Assembly: GCF_900129375.1 (NCBI RefSeq)
Contig: NZ_FQVN01000002.1
Location: 62,001 to 126,000, forward strand
Direction: 5' to 3'
Length of the DNA stretch: 64,000 bases
Source: Streptoalloteichus hindustanus
GTDB taxonomy: Bacteria > Actinomycetota > Actinomycetes > Mycobacteriales > Pseudonocardiaceae
A model generated the notes under the pieces. The model ran no database searches and was not told the origin of the DNA. It was given only the letters and a program-made list of their open reading frames with translations. Positions 7,726-15,787 of the stretch are shown here, piece by piece (the first letter of the stretch is position 1; every line of letters starts with the position of its first letter). The translations under genes and the position numbers were made by a program.

Positions 7726-9387
7726 ATGTCACAGCCCCGGATGCCGTTCGCCCGCCAGGTGCTGCTGTCGCAGGTCTGCCTGGTCACGCTGGTGGTCGGG
7801 GTCGGCTTCGCGCTGGTCGGCTGGCTGCTGGAACGCCACCTCGTGCACCAGTACGAGCAGCGCGCGCTGGCCGTGGCCCGGGCCGTCGCCGCCGACGGGG
7901 ACGTGGCCGCGGCCGTCGTGCGCGACGACCCCGAACGGGTCGTGCAGGCCAGGGCCGAGCGCGTGCGCCTGGCGACGCGGGCGCTGTTCGTCGTGGTCAC
8001 CGACGAGCGGGGCATCCGGTTCGCGCACCCGAACCCGGACCAGCTCGGCCAGCGGGTGAGCACCGACCCGGGCGGGGCGCTGGCCGGGCACGAGGTGGCC
8101 CAGGTCGAGCACGGCACCCTCGGGTTGTCGGCGCGGGGGAAGGTGCCGCTGCGGGACGCCGCCGGCGCGGTCGTCGGCGAGGTCAGCGTGGGTTTCGACG
8201 CCGACGACCTCGCCGCGACGCGCCACGAGCTGCTGGGCGCGGCCGGGGCGTTCGTCGGCGGCGCGCTGGCGCTGGGCGTCGTCGGCTCGACGTTGCTCAC
8301 CCGGCTGCTCAAGCGCCGGACGCTCGGCCTGGAGCCGCACGAACTCGCCGGGCTGCTCCAGGAGCGGGAGGCCGTGCTCACCGGGATCGGCGAGGGCGTG
8401 CTCGCGGTGGACGCGCGCGGGCGGGTCACTGTGGGTAACCGGGAGGCCGAGCGGTTGTTGGGGCTCCGGTTGACACCGGGCACGCCCGTGGACGAGCTGG
8501 CGCTGCCACCCCGACTCCGGGCGGCGATGTCCGGCGGCCGGGTGGACAACCTGATCACGGTGGCCGGCGACCGGGTGTTGGTGGCCAGGCACCGGCCGGT
8601 GCGCAGGGAGGGGCGGGACCTCGGCGGGGTGCTCACCCTGCGTGACCGCACCGACCTGGAGAACCTGACCAGGGAGCTGGACTCGGTGCGGGGGCTGACC
8701 GACGCCCTGCGCGCCCAGCGGCACGAGTTCGCGAACCGGCTGCACACGTTGTCCGGGCTGTTGCAGACCCACCACCACCGGGAGGCCGTGGAGTACCTCC
8801 AGGCGCTGTCCGCCGGCGGGGTCGCCGCGCTCGGGCCGGGCGGCGAGGCGGTGGCCGACCCCTACCTCCAGTCGTTCCTGGCGGCGAAGACGGCCGAGGC
8901 CGAGGAGAAGGGCGTCTCGCTCCAGGTCGGGCCGGCCTCCTGGGTGCCGAGCCGGGTCGTGGCCCCGGTCGAGGTCACCACGGTCGTCGGCAACCTCGTT
9001 GACAACGCGCTGGAGGCGGCCCGGCTCGGCGCGCGCCGGCCGGCGTGGGTGGAGGTCGACCTCCTCGCCGAGGGGACCACGCTCCACGTGTCCGTTGTGG
9101 ACAGTGGTGACGGAGTGCCGAACCGACTGCGGTCGGCGATCTTCTCGGATGGAGTGTCCACACGCGACGGTGAGGGGCGGGGACTGGGTTTGGCGTTGGT
9201 CCGGCAGACGGTCCGCGGTCTCGGCGGGGAGGTCCGGCTGACCGACCCCGGCTCCGGGGCGGACGCGGGGGAGGGGACCGGGCACGGAGCGGTGTTCGTG
9301 GCCCGGATGCCCGAGGTGCTGGACGGGTCCGACCTCCCCGAGCTCGGGGACAGGGCGGGCGCGACACGGGAGGGGGCGAGGTCGTGA
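7726..9387 (+). CDS. CitA/DcuS-family sensor histidine kinase
   Basis: A 553-residue membrane sensor. One TM helix (about residues 13-35), an extracytoplasmic PAS-like domain containing the CitA-type element LGLSARGKVP (about 133-142), a second TM near 172-192, and a cytoplasmic PAS (about 210-310) lead to the kinase core. The phosphoacceptor is His333 in QRHEFANRLHTLSGLLQ, the H-box style of the CitA/DcuS/DctB group. The ATPase domain has the N-box VGNLVDNALEA and G-box GRGLGLALV. The response-regulator gene overlaps its end by 4 bp (GTGA). This family senses small carboxylates, so it probably controls the divergent importer; the ligand is unproven. Confidence 0.92.
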   Translation: MSQPRMPFARQVLLSQVCLVTLVVGVGFALVGWLLERHLVHQYEQRALAVARAVAADGDVAAAVVRDDPERVVQARAERVRLATRALFVVVTDERGIRFAHPNPDQLGQRVSTDPGGALAGHEVAQVEHGTLGLSARGKVPLRDAAGAVVGEVSVGFDADDLAATRHELLGAAGAFVGGALALGVVGSTLLTRLLKRRTLGLEPHELAGLLQEREAVLTGIGEGVLAVDARGRVTVGNREAERLLGLRLTPGTPVDELALPPRLRAAMSGGRVDNLITVAGDRVLVARHRPVRREGRDLGGVLTLRDRTDLENLTRELDSVRGLTDALRAQRHEFANRLHTLSGLLQTHHHREAVEYLQALSAGGVAALGPGGEAVADPYLQSFLAAKTAEAEEKGVSLQVGPASWVPSRVVAPVEVTTVVGNLVDNALEAARLGARRPAWVEVDLLAEGTTLHVSVVDSGDGVPNRLRSAIFSDGVSTRDGEGRGLGLALVRQTVRGLGGEVRLTDPGSGADAGEGTGHGAVFVARMPEVLDGSDLPELGDRAGATREGARS

Positions 9388-10052
9388 TCCGGGTGCTCGT
9401 CGTCGAGGACGACTTCCGGGTGGGGCAGGTGCACGCCGCGTTCACCGAGCAGGTGGTCGGGTTCGCCGTGGTGGGCACCGCGCGCAGCGCGGCCGAGGCG
9501 CGGGAGATGGTGCGCGCGCTCGCGCCGGACCTGGTGCTGCTGGACCACTACCTGCCCGACGAGTCGGGTCTGAGCCTGCTCCGCGAGCTCACGGTGGACA
9601 CGATCATGCTCACCGCCGCCTCCGACAGCGCTTCCGCCCGCGCGGCCTTCGCGGCCGGCGCGCTGAACTACCTGGTCAAGCCGTTCACGGCGGAACAGTT
9701 GGCCGATCGGCTCGCCGCCTACGCCCGGTACCGCGCGCAGTGGGGACGACCCGGCGGCGCGGTCAACCAGGAGGAGATCGACCGCGCGGTGCGGCTGCTG
9801 CACGAGGGCGACCGCGTCCCCGCGCCCAAGGGGCAGTCGCCGGTGACCGCCCGCCTGGTCGCGGACGCCCTGCGCTCCGCCGGCGTCCCGCGGTCCGCCG
9901 CCGAGATCGCGGCCGAGCTGGGCATCGCGCGGGCGACCGCGCAGCGCTACCTCGCCGCCCTGGCCCAGAACGGCGACGCGACCATGAGCCTGCGCTACGG
10001 CGCGACCGGCCGGCCCGAACACCAGTACCTCTGGAGCGACGCGTCCCGCTGA
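9384..10052 (+). CDS. CitB/DpiA-family response regulator
   Basis: This 222-residue regulator has a receiver domain (residues 1-120) with phosphoacceptor Asp54 in VLLDHYLPDESG, the acidic pair EDD near residue 8, and the switch lysine in VKPFT. The C-terminal part is a winged helix with ARATAQRYLAAL near residue 190, as in CitB/DpiA and DcuR. The GTGA overlap with the kinase gene means the pair is made together. The expected targets are its own promoter and the ABC importer transcribed the other way. Confidence 0.92.
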   Translation: MIRVLVVEDDFRVGQVHAAFTEQVVGFAVVGTARSAAEAREMVRALAPDLVLLDHYLPDESGLSLLRELTVDTIMLTAASDSASARAAFAAGALNYLVKPFTAEQLADRLAAYARYRAQWGRPGGAVNQEEIDRAVRLLHEGDRVPAPKGQSPVTARLVADALRSAGVPRSAAEIAAELGIARATAQRYLAALAQNGDATMSLRYGATGRPEHQYLWSDASR

Positions 10053-10154
10053 GTCCACCCCCGCGCGGGTTTCCAGCCGACACGCCCTGGGAAGGCCTTA
10101 GGACGGCGGCCGCACCCGACCGGGTGGGGCCGAGGCTGGCCTGTGGGAGGTGTC

Positions 10155-11945
10155 ATGGCCGAGAAGGTTGGCGACTACCTGCTGCGGCGGCTCCGCGAGT
10201 GGGGTGTGGAGCACGTCTTCGGCTATCCCGGCGACGGCATCAACGGACTGGTGGCCGCGTGGGCGCGCGCCAAGGACCGACCCCGGTTCGTCCAGGCCAG
10301 GCACGAGGAGCTGGCGGCGTTCGAGGCGGTCGGCTACGCCAAGTTCTCCGGGCACGTCGGCGTCTGCGTCGCGACCTCGGGGCCGGGGGCGATCCACCTG
10401 CTCAACGGGCTCTACGACGCCAAGCTGGACCACGTCCCGGTGGTGGCGATCGTGGGCCAGACCGCCCGCAGCGCGATGGGCGGCGCCTACCAGCAGGAGG
10501 TCGACCTGCTCAGCCTGTTCAAGGACGTGGCCAACGAGTACGTGCAGATGGTCATGGTCCCCGAGCAGTTGCCCAACGTGCTCGACCGGGCGCTGCGCAT
10601 CGCGCTCACCCGGCGCACCGTGACCGCGTTGATCATCCCCAACGACGTGCAGGAGCTGGACTACCAGGCGCCCTCGCACGAGTTCAAGATGGTGCCCTCC
10701 AGCCTGGGCGTCTGCCAGGGCGTGCCCGTGCCGGCGGACGAGGACCTGCGCACCGCCGCCGAGGTCCTCAACGCGGGCGAGCGCGTGGCGATGCTCATCG
10801 GGCAGGGCGCGCGGGGCGCCGCGGACGAGGTCCTGGAGGTCGCCGACGTCCTGGGGGCCGGGGTGGCCAAGGCGCTGCTCGGCAAGGACGTGCTCTCCGA
10901 CGAACTGCCGTTCGTCACCGGGTCGATCGGCCTGCTCGGCACCCGCCCGTCCTACGAGCTGATGCGCGACTGCGACACCCTGCTCGTGGTCGGCTCGAAC
11001 TTCCCGTACAGCCAGTTCCTCCCGGACTATGGGAACGCCAGGGCCGTGCAGATCGACATCGACCCCACGATGCTCGGCCTCCGCTACCCGTTCGAGGTCA
11101 ACCTGCACGGGGACGCGGCGCGCACGCTGCGTGCCCTGCTGCCGCTGCTGCGCCGCAAGACGGACCGCTCCTGGCGCGAGGGGATCGAGAGCCGGGTCTC
11201 CCGCTGGTGGGACGTCATGGAACGGCGCGCCAAGGTCTCCGCCAAGCCCATCAACCCCGAACAGGTGTTCCACGACCTGTCGCCGATGCTGCCCGAGGAC
11301 GCCATCGTGACCGCCGACTCCGGGTCCGCGGCCAACTGGTACGCCCGCCACCTGCGGTTCCGCGGCCGCATGCGCGGCTCGCTGTCCGGCACCCTGGCGA
11401 CCATGGGACCGGGGCTGCCCTACGCCACCGCGGCCAAGTTCGCCCATCCCGACCGGCCCGCCATCGCCCTCGTGGGCGACGGCGCCATGCAGATGAACGG
11501 CATCAACGAGCTGGTCACCGTCAGCATGTACTGGAAGGAGTGGGCCGACCCCCGGCTGATCGTCGGCGTCCTCAACAACGGCGACCTCAACCAGGTGACC
11601 TGGGAACTGCGCGCGATGGGCGGCTCACCGACGTTCGTGCCCTCCCAACGACTGCCGAGCTTCCCGTACGCGCGCTTCGCCGACAGCATCGACCTGCGCG
11701 GCGTGAAGGTGGACGACCCCTCCCAGGTCCGGGGCGCGTGGGAGCAGGCGCTGGCCGCCGACCGCCCCTGCCTGGTCGAGTTCGTCACCGACCCGACGGT
11801 CCCGCCCATCCCACCGCACGCCACCTACGACCAGATGGAGAAGATGGCCGAGGCGCTGGTACGGGGCGACCCGGACGCCTGGCGCGTGGTCAGCTCCGGC
11901 GTCCGAGCCAAGATCCAGGAGTTCCTCCCGGGCTCCGGCCGCTGA
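10155..11945 (+). CDS. Thiamine diphosphate-dependent enzyme (pyruvate oxidase/acetolactate synthase-like)
   Basis: This 596-residue enzyme has the three ThDP-family domains in order: an N-terminal PYR domain with catalytic Glu51 in RHEELAAFEAVGYAK, a central domain, and a C-terminal PP domain with the cofactor motif GDGAMQMNGINELVTV and closing LNNGDLNQV. The overall style (GYPGDGINGL, NEYVQMVM) is like PoxB-type pyruvate oxidases and related acetolactate-synthase homologues with unclear substrates. I choose the ATG at 10155 because GGGAGG lies just upstream; a GTG at 10143 has none. No ALS small subunit is adjacent, which argues against anabolic acetolactate synthase. Confidence 0.88.
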   Translation: MAEKVGDYLLRRLREWGVEHVFGYPGDGINGLVAAWARAKDRPRFVQARHEELAAFEAVGYAKFSGHVGVCVATSGPGAIHLLNGLYDAKLDHVPVVAIVGQTARSAMGGAYQQEVDLLSLFKDVANEYVQMVMVPEQLPNVLDRALRIALTRRTVTALIIPNDVQELDYQAPSHEFKMVPSSLGVCQGVPVPADEDLRTAAEVLNAGERVAMLIGQGARGAADEVLEVADVLGAGVAKALLGKDVLSDELPFVTGSIGLLGTRPSYELMRDCDTLLVVGSNFPYSQFLPDYGNARAVQIDIDPTMLGLRYPFEVNLHGDAARTLRALLPLLRRKTDRSWREGIESRVSRWWDVMERRAKVSAKPINPEQVFHDLSPMLPEDAIVTADSGSAANWYARHLRFRGRMRGSLSGTLATMGPGLPYATAAKFAHPDRPAIALVGDGAMQMNGINELVTVSMYWKEWADPRLIVGVLNNGDLNQVTWELRAMGGSPTFVPSQRLPSFPYARFADSIDLRGVKVDDPSQVRGAWEQALAADRPCLVEFVTDPTVPPIPPHATYDQMEKMAEALVRGDPDAWRVVSSGVRAKIQEFLPGSGR

Positions 11946-12483
11946 CGAAGTCCACGACCGCCCCGAGATCGGGGTCGTACCCCCTGGTGGTGTCGACCTC
12001 GATCCAGGGCGCCTCGACCGAAACCCGACGAAACGCGTTGTGGCCCTCCGCGTGGACCGCGGGGTCATCCGGATTCGGCTCGGCATGAACCCGGCGAAGC
12101 GAACTCTCCTTCGCCCGCTGAAGCATCCGCGCATGCGCGACCCCCGCGTCAACCACGCAGTGCACAACGCGAATCCGAGCGAGGCCCCGCAATGCCTCCA
12201 ACCCGGGTCGCCACAGCCGGTCCTGGAAAGCCGCCTCCGCCACCGTCGTGACCCCGGCCCGCAGCAACAACTCCAGCACACCGAAGAAGGTCGGCAACGT
12301 CCGCACACTCAACTCGTCGACCGGACCCGGCACGAAGCCAGGCGAGGCGTGCGCCATGCCCTCCTTGATCTCATCCCGGCAGATCGCCGGACACCCGACC
12401 GCCCGAGCGATCGCATGCGCAAGAGTGGTCTTACCCGCCCCAGGCGGACCACTGACAACAACAAGCGTCGGAAGACCGGTCAC
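11890..12483 (-). CDS. P-loop kinase/AAA-type phosphotransferase
   Basis: A 197-residue AAA_33 or zeta-like small-molecule kinase. Walker A is GPPGAGKT at residues 12-19, and CRDEIKEGM near residue 36 is typical of the substrate/lid region. It resembles gluconate-kinase-like and polynucleotide-kinase-like proteins. It could phosphorylate a small metabolite or an antibiotic, and no specific substrate is visible. The start is a GTG. The last 56 bp overlap the convergent ThDP-enzyme gene tail to tail. It follows the lipoprotein array by 32 bp on the same strand, so it may be read from the same transcript. Confidence 0.75.
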   Translation of the reverse strand: MTGLPTLVVVSGPPGAGKTTLAHAIARAVGCPAICRDEIKEGMAHASPGFVPGPVDELSVRTLPTFFGVLELLLRAGVTTVAEAAFQDRLWRPGLEALRGLARIRVVHCVVDAGVAHARMLQRAKESSLRRVHAEPNPDDPAVHAEGHNAFRRVSVEAPWIEVDTTRGYDPDLGAVVDFVSGRSPGGTPGSWLGRRS

Positions 12484-12515
12484 CCCAGCAGTTATAGCCG
12501 TCGCACACTACCCCC

Positions 12516-13115
12516 TCAGTTGGCGGCCTTCAGAGTCTTCAGGACCTCAGCCGCACCGGCCTTCGTTGGCCCACAGGGGTTCGTTGCTTTGTCTGTGCTG
12601 AGCCGGGTGGTCTGGACGCTGATGCTGAGTTTGTCGGTGACGGCGAACTCGACGTCGCAGACTCCGTCTGGACGTTGGTCCAGAGCCACGAGCACGATCG
12701 CTGCTGGGTAGCCTTCGATTTCCAGGGGTTCGAAGACCTTGAAGTTTTTGTGTCGGCGGTAGAGACCTGCCAGCCCGTCTCGATCGGTCGCGAAGGTGAC
12801 CGACATTCTCATCTTCGCTGGACCGCTCCAGTTCGACCAGGCGCAGGAGGGGGTCGGCCTCTGGTAGGTCGTACCTGACTCGCCAAGTTTGAGCGCTTGG
12901 AGCTGTGCTGGTGTGAGGATGGTGCAGGGGTCTTGTTGGAAGCGTGTGGTGTCCAGTGCCTTCGGTACGCGGGGGACGTCGGGGGGAAGCGCGTCGGATG
13001 AAGTGTTGGCGCTGGTGGCGGGTTGGGCAGTGCCTTGCACCGGTCCTCCGGCGCAGCTTGCCATCAGTAGCGTTCCCAGAATTGGAACGGCGATCTTTGT
13101 AATCTTCTTCGGCAC
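12516..13115 (-). CDS. DUF3558 lipoprotein, copy 5 (last in array)
   Basis: A 199-residue predicted lipoprotein. The N-terminus PKKITKIAVPILGTLLMASC is a lipoprotein signal with its lipobox cysteine at residue 20. A Thr/Ser/Pro linker precedes a DUF3558 domain with four conserved cysteines in contexts such as QQDPCTIL, PSCAW, GVCDVEF and NPCGPT. DUF3558 is an actinobacterial surface family of unknown function. The start is a GTG, as in all copies, with GGAG 8 nt upstream. Compared with copies 2-4 it lacks a few residues in the SGPATSAN linker. Confidence 0.85.
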   Translation of the reverse strand: MPKKITKIAVPILGTLLMASCAGGPVQGTAQPATSANTSSDALPPDVPRVPKALDTTRFQQDPCTILTPAQLQALKLGESGTTYQRPTPSCAWSNWSGPAKMRMSVTFATDRDGLAGLYRRHKNFKVFEPLEIEGYPAAIVLVALDQRPDGVCDVEFAVTDKLSISVQTTRLSTDKATNPCGPTKAGAAEVLKTLKAAN

Positions 13116-13135
13116 AGTCAGCTCCGGGAACGTGT

Positions 13136-13165
13136 GACGGCGGGGCTGGGATGGCCCCCGCCGTC
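13136..13165 (-). terminator. Intercistronic hairpin, copy 4
   Basis: GACGGCGGGG pairs with CCCCGCCGTC over a perfect 10-bp stem with a 10-nt loop. The same element recurs in three other gaps of the array. With no U-tract and an SD site just downstream, it may be an attenuator or a 3'-end/processing element. Confidence 0.55.
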
Positions 13166-13170
13166 GAACT

Positions 13171-13779
13171 TCAGTTGGCGGCCTTGAGGGTCTTCAGGAC
13201 TTCCGTAGCCGCGGTCTTCGTTGGCCCGCAGGGGTTTGCTGCCCTGTCAGGTGTTTCCAGGGAAGTCTTTACGCTGATGCTAAGTTTGTCGGTGACGGCG
13301 AACTCGACGTCACATTCTCCCTGAGGGCGTTGATCCAATGCTGTGGCCACGATTGCCGCAGGATAGTCTTCGATTTTTGTGGGTTCGAAGACTTTAAAGT
13401 TCTTTTGTTGGCGGTAAAGTCCCGCCAGGCCGTCTCGGTCAGTCGCGATGGAGACCGACAGGCTCATCTTCGCCGTGCCGTCCAAGTCATGCCAGAAGCA
13501 GGTAGGGTTTGGTTTGTGACGGGGCTTGCCTTCGTGAAGTTTGAATATTTGGACCTGTGTCGGTGTGAGGATGGTGCAGGGGTCTTGTTGGAAGCGTGTG
13601 GTGTCCAGTGCCTTCGGTACGCGGGGGACGTCGGGGGGAAGCGCATCGGATGAAGCGTTTGCGCTGGTGGCGGGGCCGCTGGTGGGTTGTGCGGAGCCTC
13701 GCGCCGATCCTCCGGCACAGCTCGCCAGCAACAGCGTTCCCAGAATCGGAACGGCGATCTTCGTAATTTTCTTCGGCAC
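13171..13779 (-). CDS. DUF3558 lipoprotein, copy 4
   Basis: 202 residues with the same plan as its neighbours: lipobox LLASC (Cys20), a Ser/Thr/Pro linker, then the DUF3558 domain. It differs most in the middle, where KLHEGKPRHKPNPTCFWHDLDG replaces the usual KLGE-SG...CSWSD region, so this loop varies while the flanks are nearly identical. The GTG start and its GGAG site repeat the pattern of the other copies. The array probably grew by tandem duplication followed by local diversification. Confidence 0.85.
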   Translation of the reverse strand: MPKKITKIAVPILGTLLLASCAGGSARGSAQPTSGPATSANASSDALPPDVPRVPKALDTTRFQQDPCTILTPTQVQIFKLHEGKPRHKPNPTCFWHDLDGTAKMSLSVSIATDRDGLAGLYRQQKNFKVFEPTKIEDYPAAIVATALDQRPQGECDVEFAVTDKLSISVKTSLETPDRAANPCGPTKTAATEVLKTLKAAN

Positions 13780-13799
13780 AGTCAGCTCCGGGAACGTGT

Positions 13800-13830
13800 G
13801 ACGGCGGGGGCTGGGATGGGCCCCGCCGTC
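13800..13830 (-). terminator. Intercistronic hairpin, copy 3
   Basis: The GACGGCGGGG/CCCCGCCGTC stem is conserved with an 11-nt loop (GCTGGGATGGG). It stands between the frameshifted copy and copy 4. Confidence 0.55.
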
Positions 13831-13836
13831 GATGCC

Positions 13837-14447
13837 TTAGTTGGCCGCCTTGAGGGTCTTCAGGACTTCCGTAGCCGCGGTCTTTGTTGGGCCACAGGGG
13901 TTTGTTGCCTTGTCGGCGGTATTCAGGTGGTCTTTACGCTGATGCTGAGTTTGTCGGTTGCGGCGAACTCGACGTCACAGTCTCCCTGTGGGCGTTTGTC
14001 CAGTGCTGTCGCCACGATTGCTGCTGGGTAATCTTCAATTTGCAGTGGCTCGAAGACTTTAAAGTCCTTGTGGCGGCGGTAGAGTCCGGCGAGGCCGTCT
14101 CGTTCGGTTGCGATGGTGACCGACAAACCCATTTTCGCGGGCCCACTAAAGTCAGACCAGATGCAGTAGGGGGAGGGCTCCTTGCGTGGTTTGCCTGCAC
14201 TGGGGAGCTTGAACATCTGGAGCTGCGCCGGCGCCAGGATACTGCAGGGGTCCTGTTGGAACCGCGTAGTGTCCAATGCTTTGGGAACGCGGGGGACATC
14301 GGAAGGCAGGGCGTCGGATGATGTTTTCGCGCTCGTGGCAGGGCCGCTGGTGGGTTGGGCGGTGCCCCGCACTGATCCTCCAGCGCAGCTTGCCAACAGC
14401 AGCGTTCCCAAAATTGGAACGCCGATCTTCTTAATCTTCTTCGGCAC
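13837..14447 (-). pseudogene. DUF3558 lipoprotein, copy 3, single-base frameshift
   Basis: The reading frame is normal through LSISVKTT and then meets TGA near 13922. If one base is restored about 13924, translation continues as LNTADKATNPCGPTKTAATEV to the family C-terminus and the stop at 13837-13839. The span is one base short of 204 codons, which would give exactly the 203-residue sibling length. The loss removes the last conserved cysteine and the C-terminal helix. The lipobox (LLASC) is intact, so a truncated 174-residue lipoprotein could still be made. A sequencing error is the main alternative. Confidence 0.7.
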
Positions 14448-14467
14448 AGTCAGCTCCGGGAACGTGT

Positions 14468-14498
14468 GACGGCGGGGGCTGGGATGGGCCCCGCCGTC
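14468..14498 (-). terminator. Intercistronic hairpin, copy 2
   Basis: The same GACGGCGGGG/CCCCGCCGTC stem and 11-nt loop as copy 3, including the flanking bases, between DUF3558 copies 2 and 3. Confidence 0.55.
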
Positions 14499-14504
14499 GA
14501 TGCC

Positions 14505-15116
14505 TTAGTTGGCCGCCTTGAGGGTCTTCAGGACTTCCGTAGCCGCGGTCTTCGTTGGCCCGCAGGGGTTCGCCGCCCTGTCGGCGGTCTGTAGGGAAGT
14601 CTGGACGCTGATGCTGAGTTTGTCGGTGACGGCGAACTCGACGTCGCACACTCCCTCGGGGCGTTGGTCCCGTGCTGCCGCCACGACTGTCGCGGGGTAG
14701 CCTTCGATGGTTAGTGGCTCGAAGACCTTATAGGTCTTTTGGCGACGGTAGAGTCCGGCCAGGCCGTCTCGGTCGGTCGCGATGGTGACCGTCAGGCCCA
14801 TTCGTGCTGGGCCGCTCGAATCGGACCAAGAGCAGGAGGGAGCTGGGTTCTGGTAAGCCGTGCCTGGCTCGCCAAGTTTGAACCCTTGGAGCTGTGCTGG
14901 TGTCAGGATGGTGCAGGGGTCTTGTTGGAAGCGTGTGGTGTCCAACGCCTTCGGTACGCGGGGCACGTCGGAGGGAGGGGCGTCAGACGACGCGCTGGCT
15001 CCGTTGGCCGGGCTGTTGGTTGGTTGGGCGGTGCCCCGCACTGATCCTCCGGCGCAGCTTGCCAACAGCAGCGTTCCCAGCAACGGAACGGCGATCTTTG
15101 TAATCCTCTTCGGCAC
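14505..15116 (-). CDS. DUF3558 lipoprotein, copy 2
   Basis: 203 residues, starting at a GTG (PKRITKIAVPLLGTLLLASC). The frame is open 18 codons upstream through the hairpin, but the conserved GGAG-GTG position fixes the start here. After the lipobox cysteine (residue 20) comes NSPANGASASSDAPPSDV, a linker unlike the other copies, then the DUF3558 domain with intact cysteines. Copies 2 and 4 share the C-terminal AANPCGPTKTAATEV, whereas copies 1 and 5 share NPCGPTKAGAAEV, which suggests gene conversion within the array. Confidence 0.85.
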   Translation of the reverse strand: MPKRITKIAVPLLGTLLLASCAGGSVRGTAQPTNSPANGASASSDAPPSDVPRVPKALDTTRFQQDPCTILTPAQLQGFKLGEPGTAYQNPAPSCSWSDSSGPARMGLTVTIATDRDGLAGLYRRQKTYKVFEPLTIEGYPATVVAAARDQRPEGVCDVEFAVTDKLSISVQTSLQTADRAANPCGPTKTAATEVLKTLKAAN

Positions 15117-15136
15117 AGTCAGCTCCGGGAACGTGT

Positions 15137-15168
15137 GACGGCGGGGGCTAGGATGGGCCCCCGCCGTC
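15137..15168 (-). terminator. Intercistronic hairpin, copy 1
   Basis: GACGGCGGGGG pairs with CCCCCGCCGTC (11 bp) between DUF3558 copies 1 and 2. One loop base differs from the other copies. Confidence 0.55.
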
Positions 15169-15174
15169 ACCGGG

Positions 15175-15786
15175 TCAGTTGGCGGCCTTGAGGGTTTTCA
15201 GGACCTCAGCGGCACCGGCCTTCGTTGGACCGCAGGGATTCGTTGCCTTGTCGGCTGTTTCTAGAGTAGTTCGCACGCTAATGCTGAGTTTGTCGGTGAC
15301 TGCAAACTCGACGTCGCACACTCCGTCGGGACGTTCGTCCCGAGCTGCGAGCACGATCGCTGCTGGGTAACCTTCGATTTCCAGGGGTTCGAAGACTTTA
15401 AGGTTTTTTTGTCGGCGGTAGAGTCCTGCCAGGCCGTCTCGATCGGTCGCAATTGTGACCGACAGGCCCATCCTTGCCGGTCCGCTCCAGTCGGACCAAG
15501 AGCATGCGGGGGAGGGCTCTTTGCGGGTCCTGCCTGAATTGGGGAGCTTGAACATTTGAAGCTGTGCCGGCGTCAGGACGCTGCAGGGGTCCTGTTGGAA
15601 CCGCGTGGTGTCCAAGGTCTTCGGCACGCGTGGGACACCGGGTGGCAGGGCATCCGAAGATGCGTTCGCGCTGGTGGCGGGGCCGCTGGTGGGTTGGGCG
15701 GTACCCCGCACCGATCCTCCGGAGCAACTTGCCAACAGCAGCGTTGCCAGAACTGGAATGGCGGTCTTCGTAACCTTGCTCGTCAC
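15175..15786 (-). CDS. DUF3558 lipoprotein, copy 1 (first in array)
   Basis: 203 residues; the signal TSKVTKTAIPVLATLLLASC differs from the PKKITK form of later copies, but the lipobox and domain are the same. It begins one base after the stop of the upstream type-VII-like gene, so the two are translationally linked, unlike the later copies, which are set apart by hairpins. It therefore looks like the founder copy, with the rest derived by duplication. No enzymatic motif is visible. Confidence 0.85.
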   Translation of the reverse strand: MTSKVTKTAIPVLATLLLASCSGGSVRGTAQPTSGPATSANASSDALPPGVPRVPKTLDTTRFQQDPCSVLTPAQLQMFKLPNSGRTRKEPSPACSWSDWSGPARMGLSVTIATDRDGLAGLYRRQKNLKVFEPLEIEGYPAAIVLAARDERPDGVCDVEFAVTDKLSISVRTTLETADKATNPCGPTKAGAAEVLKTLKAAN

Positions 15787-15787
15787 G

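Noticed and set aside
6723-8747. A 674-residue frame on the minus strand fused to the ABC ATPase
   Set aside because: The part upstream of 7532 runs antisense to the sensor kinase and is Ser/Arg/Thr-rich; a proper ribosome site marks the ATPase start at 7532.
10155-11945. Anabolic acetolactate synthase (IlvB)
   Set aside because: No small-subunit gene is adjacent and the sequence style is closer to PoxB-type enzymes.
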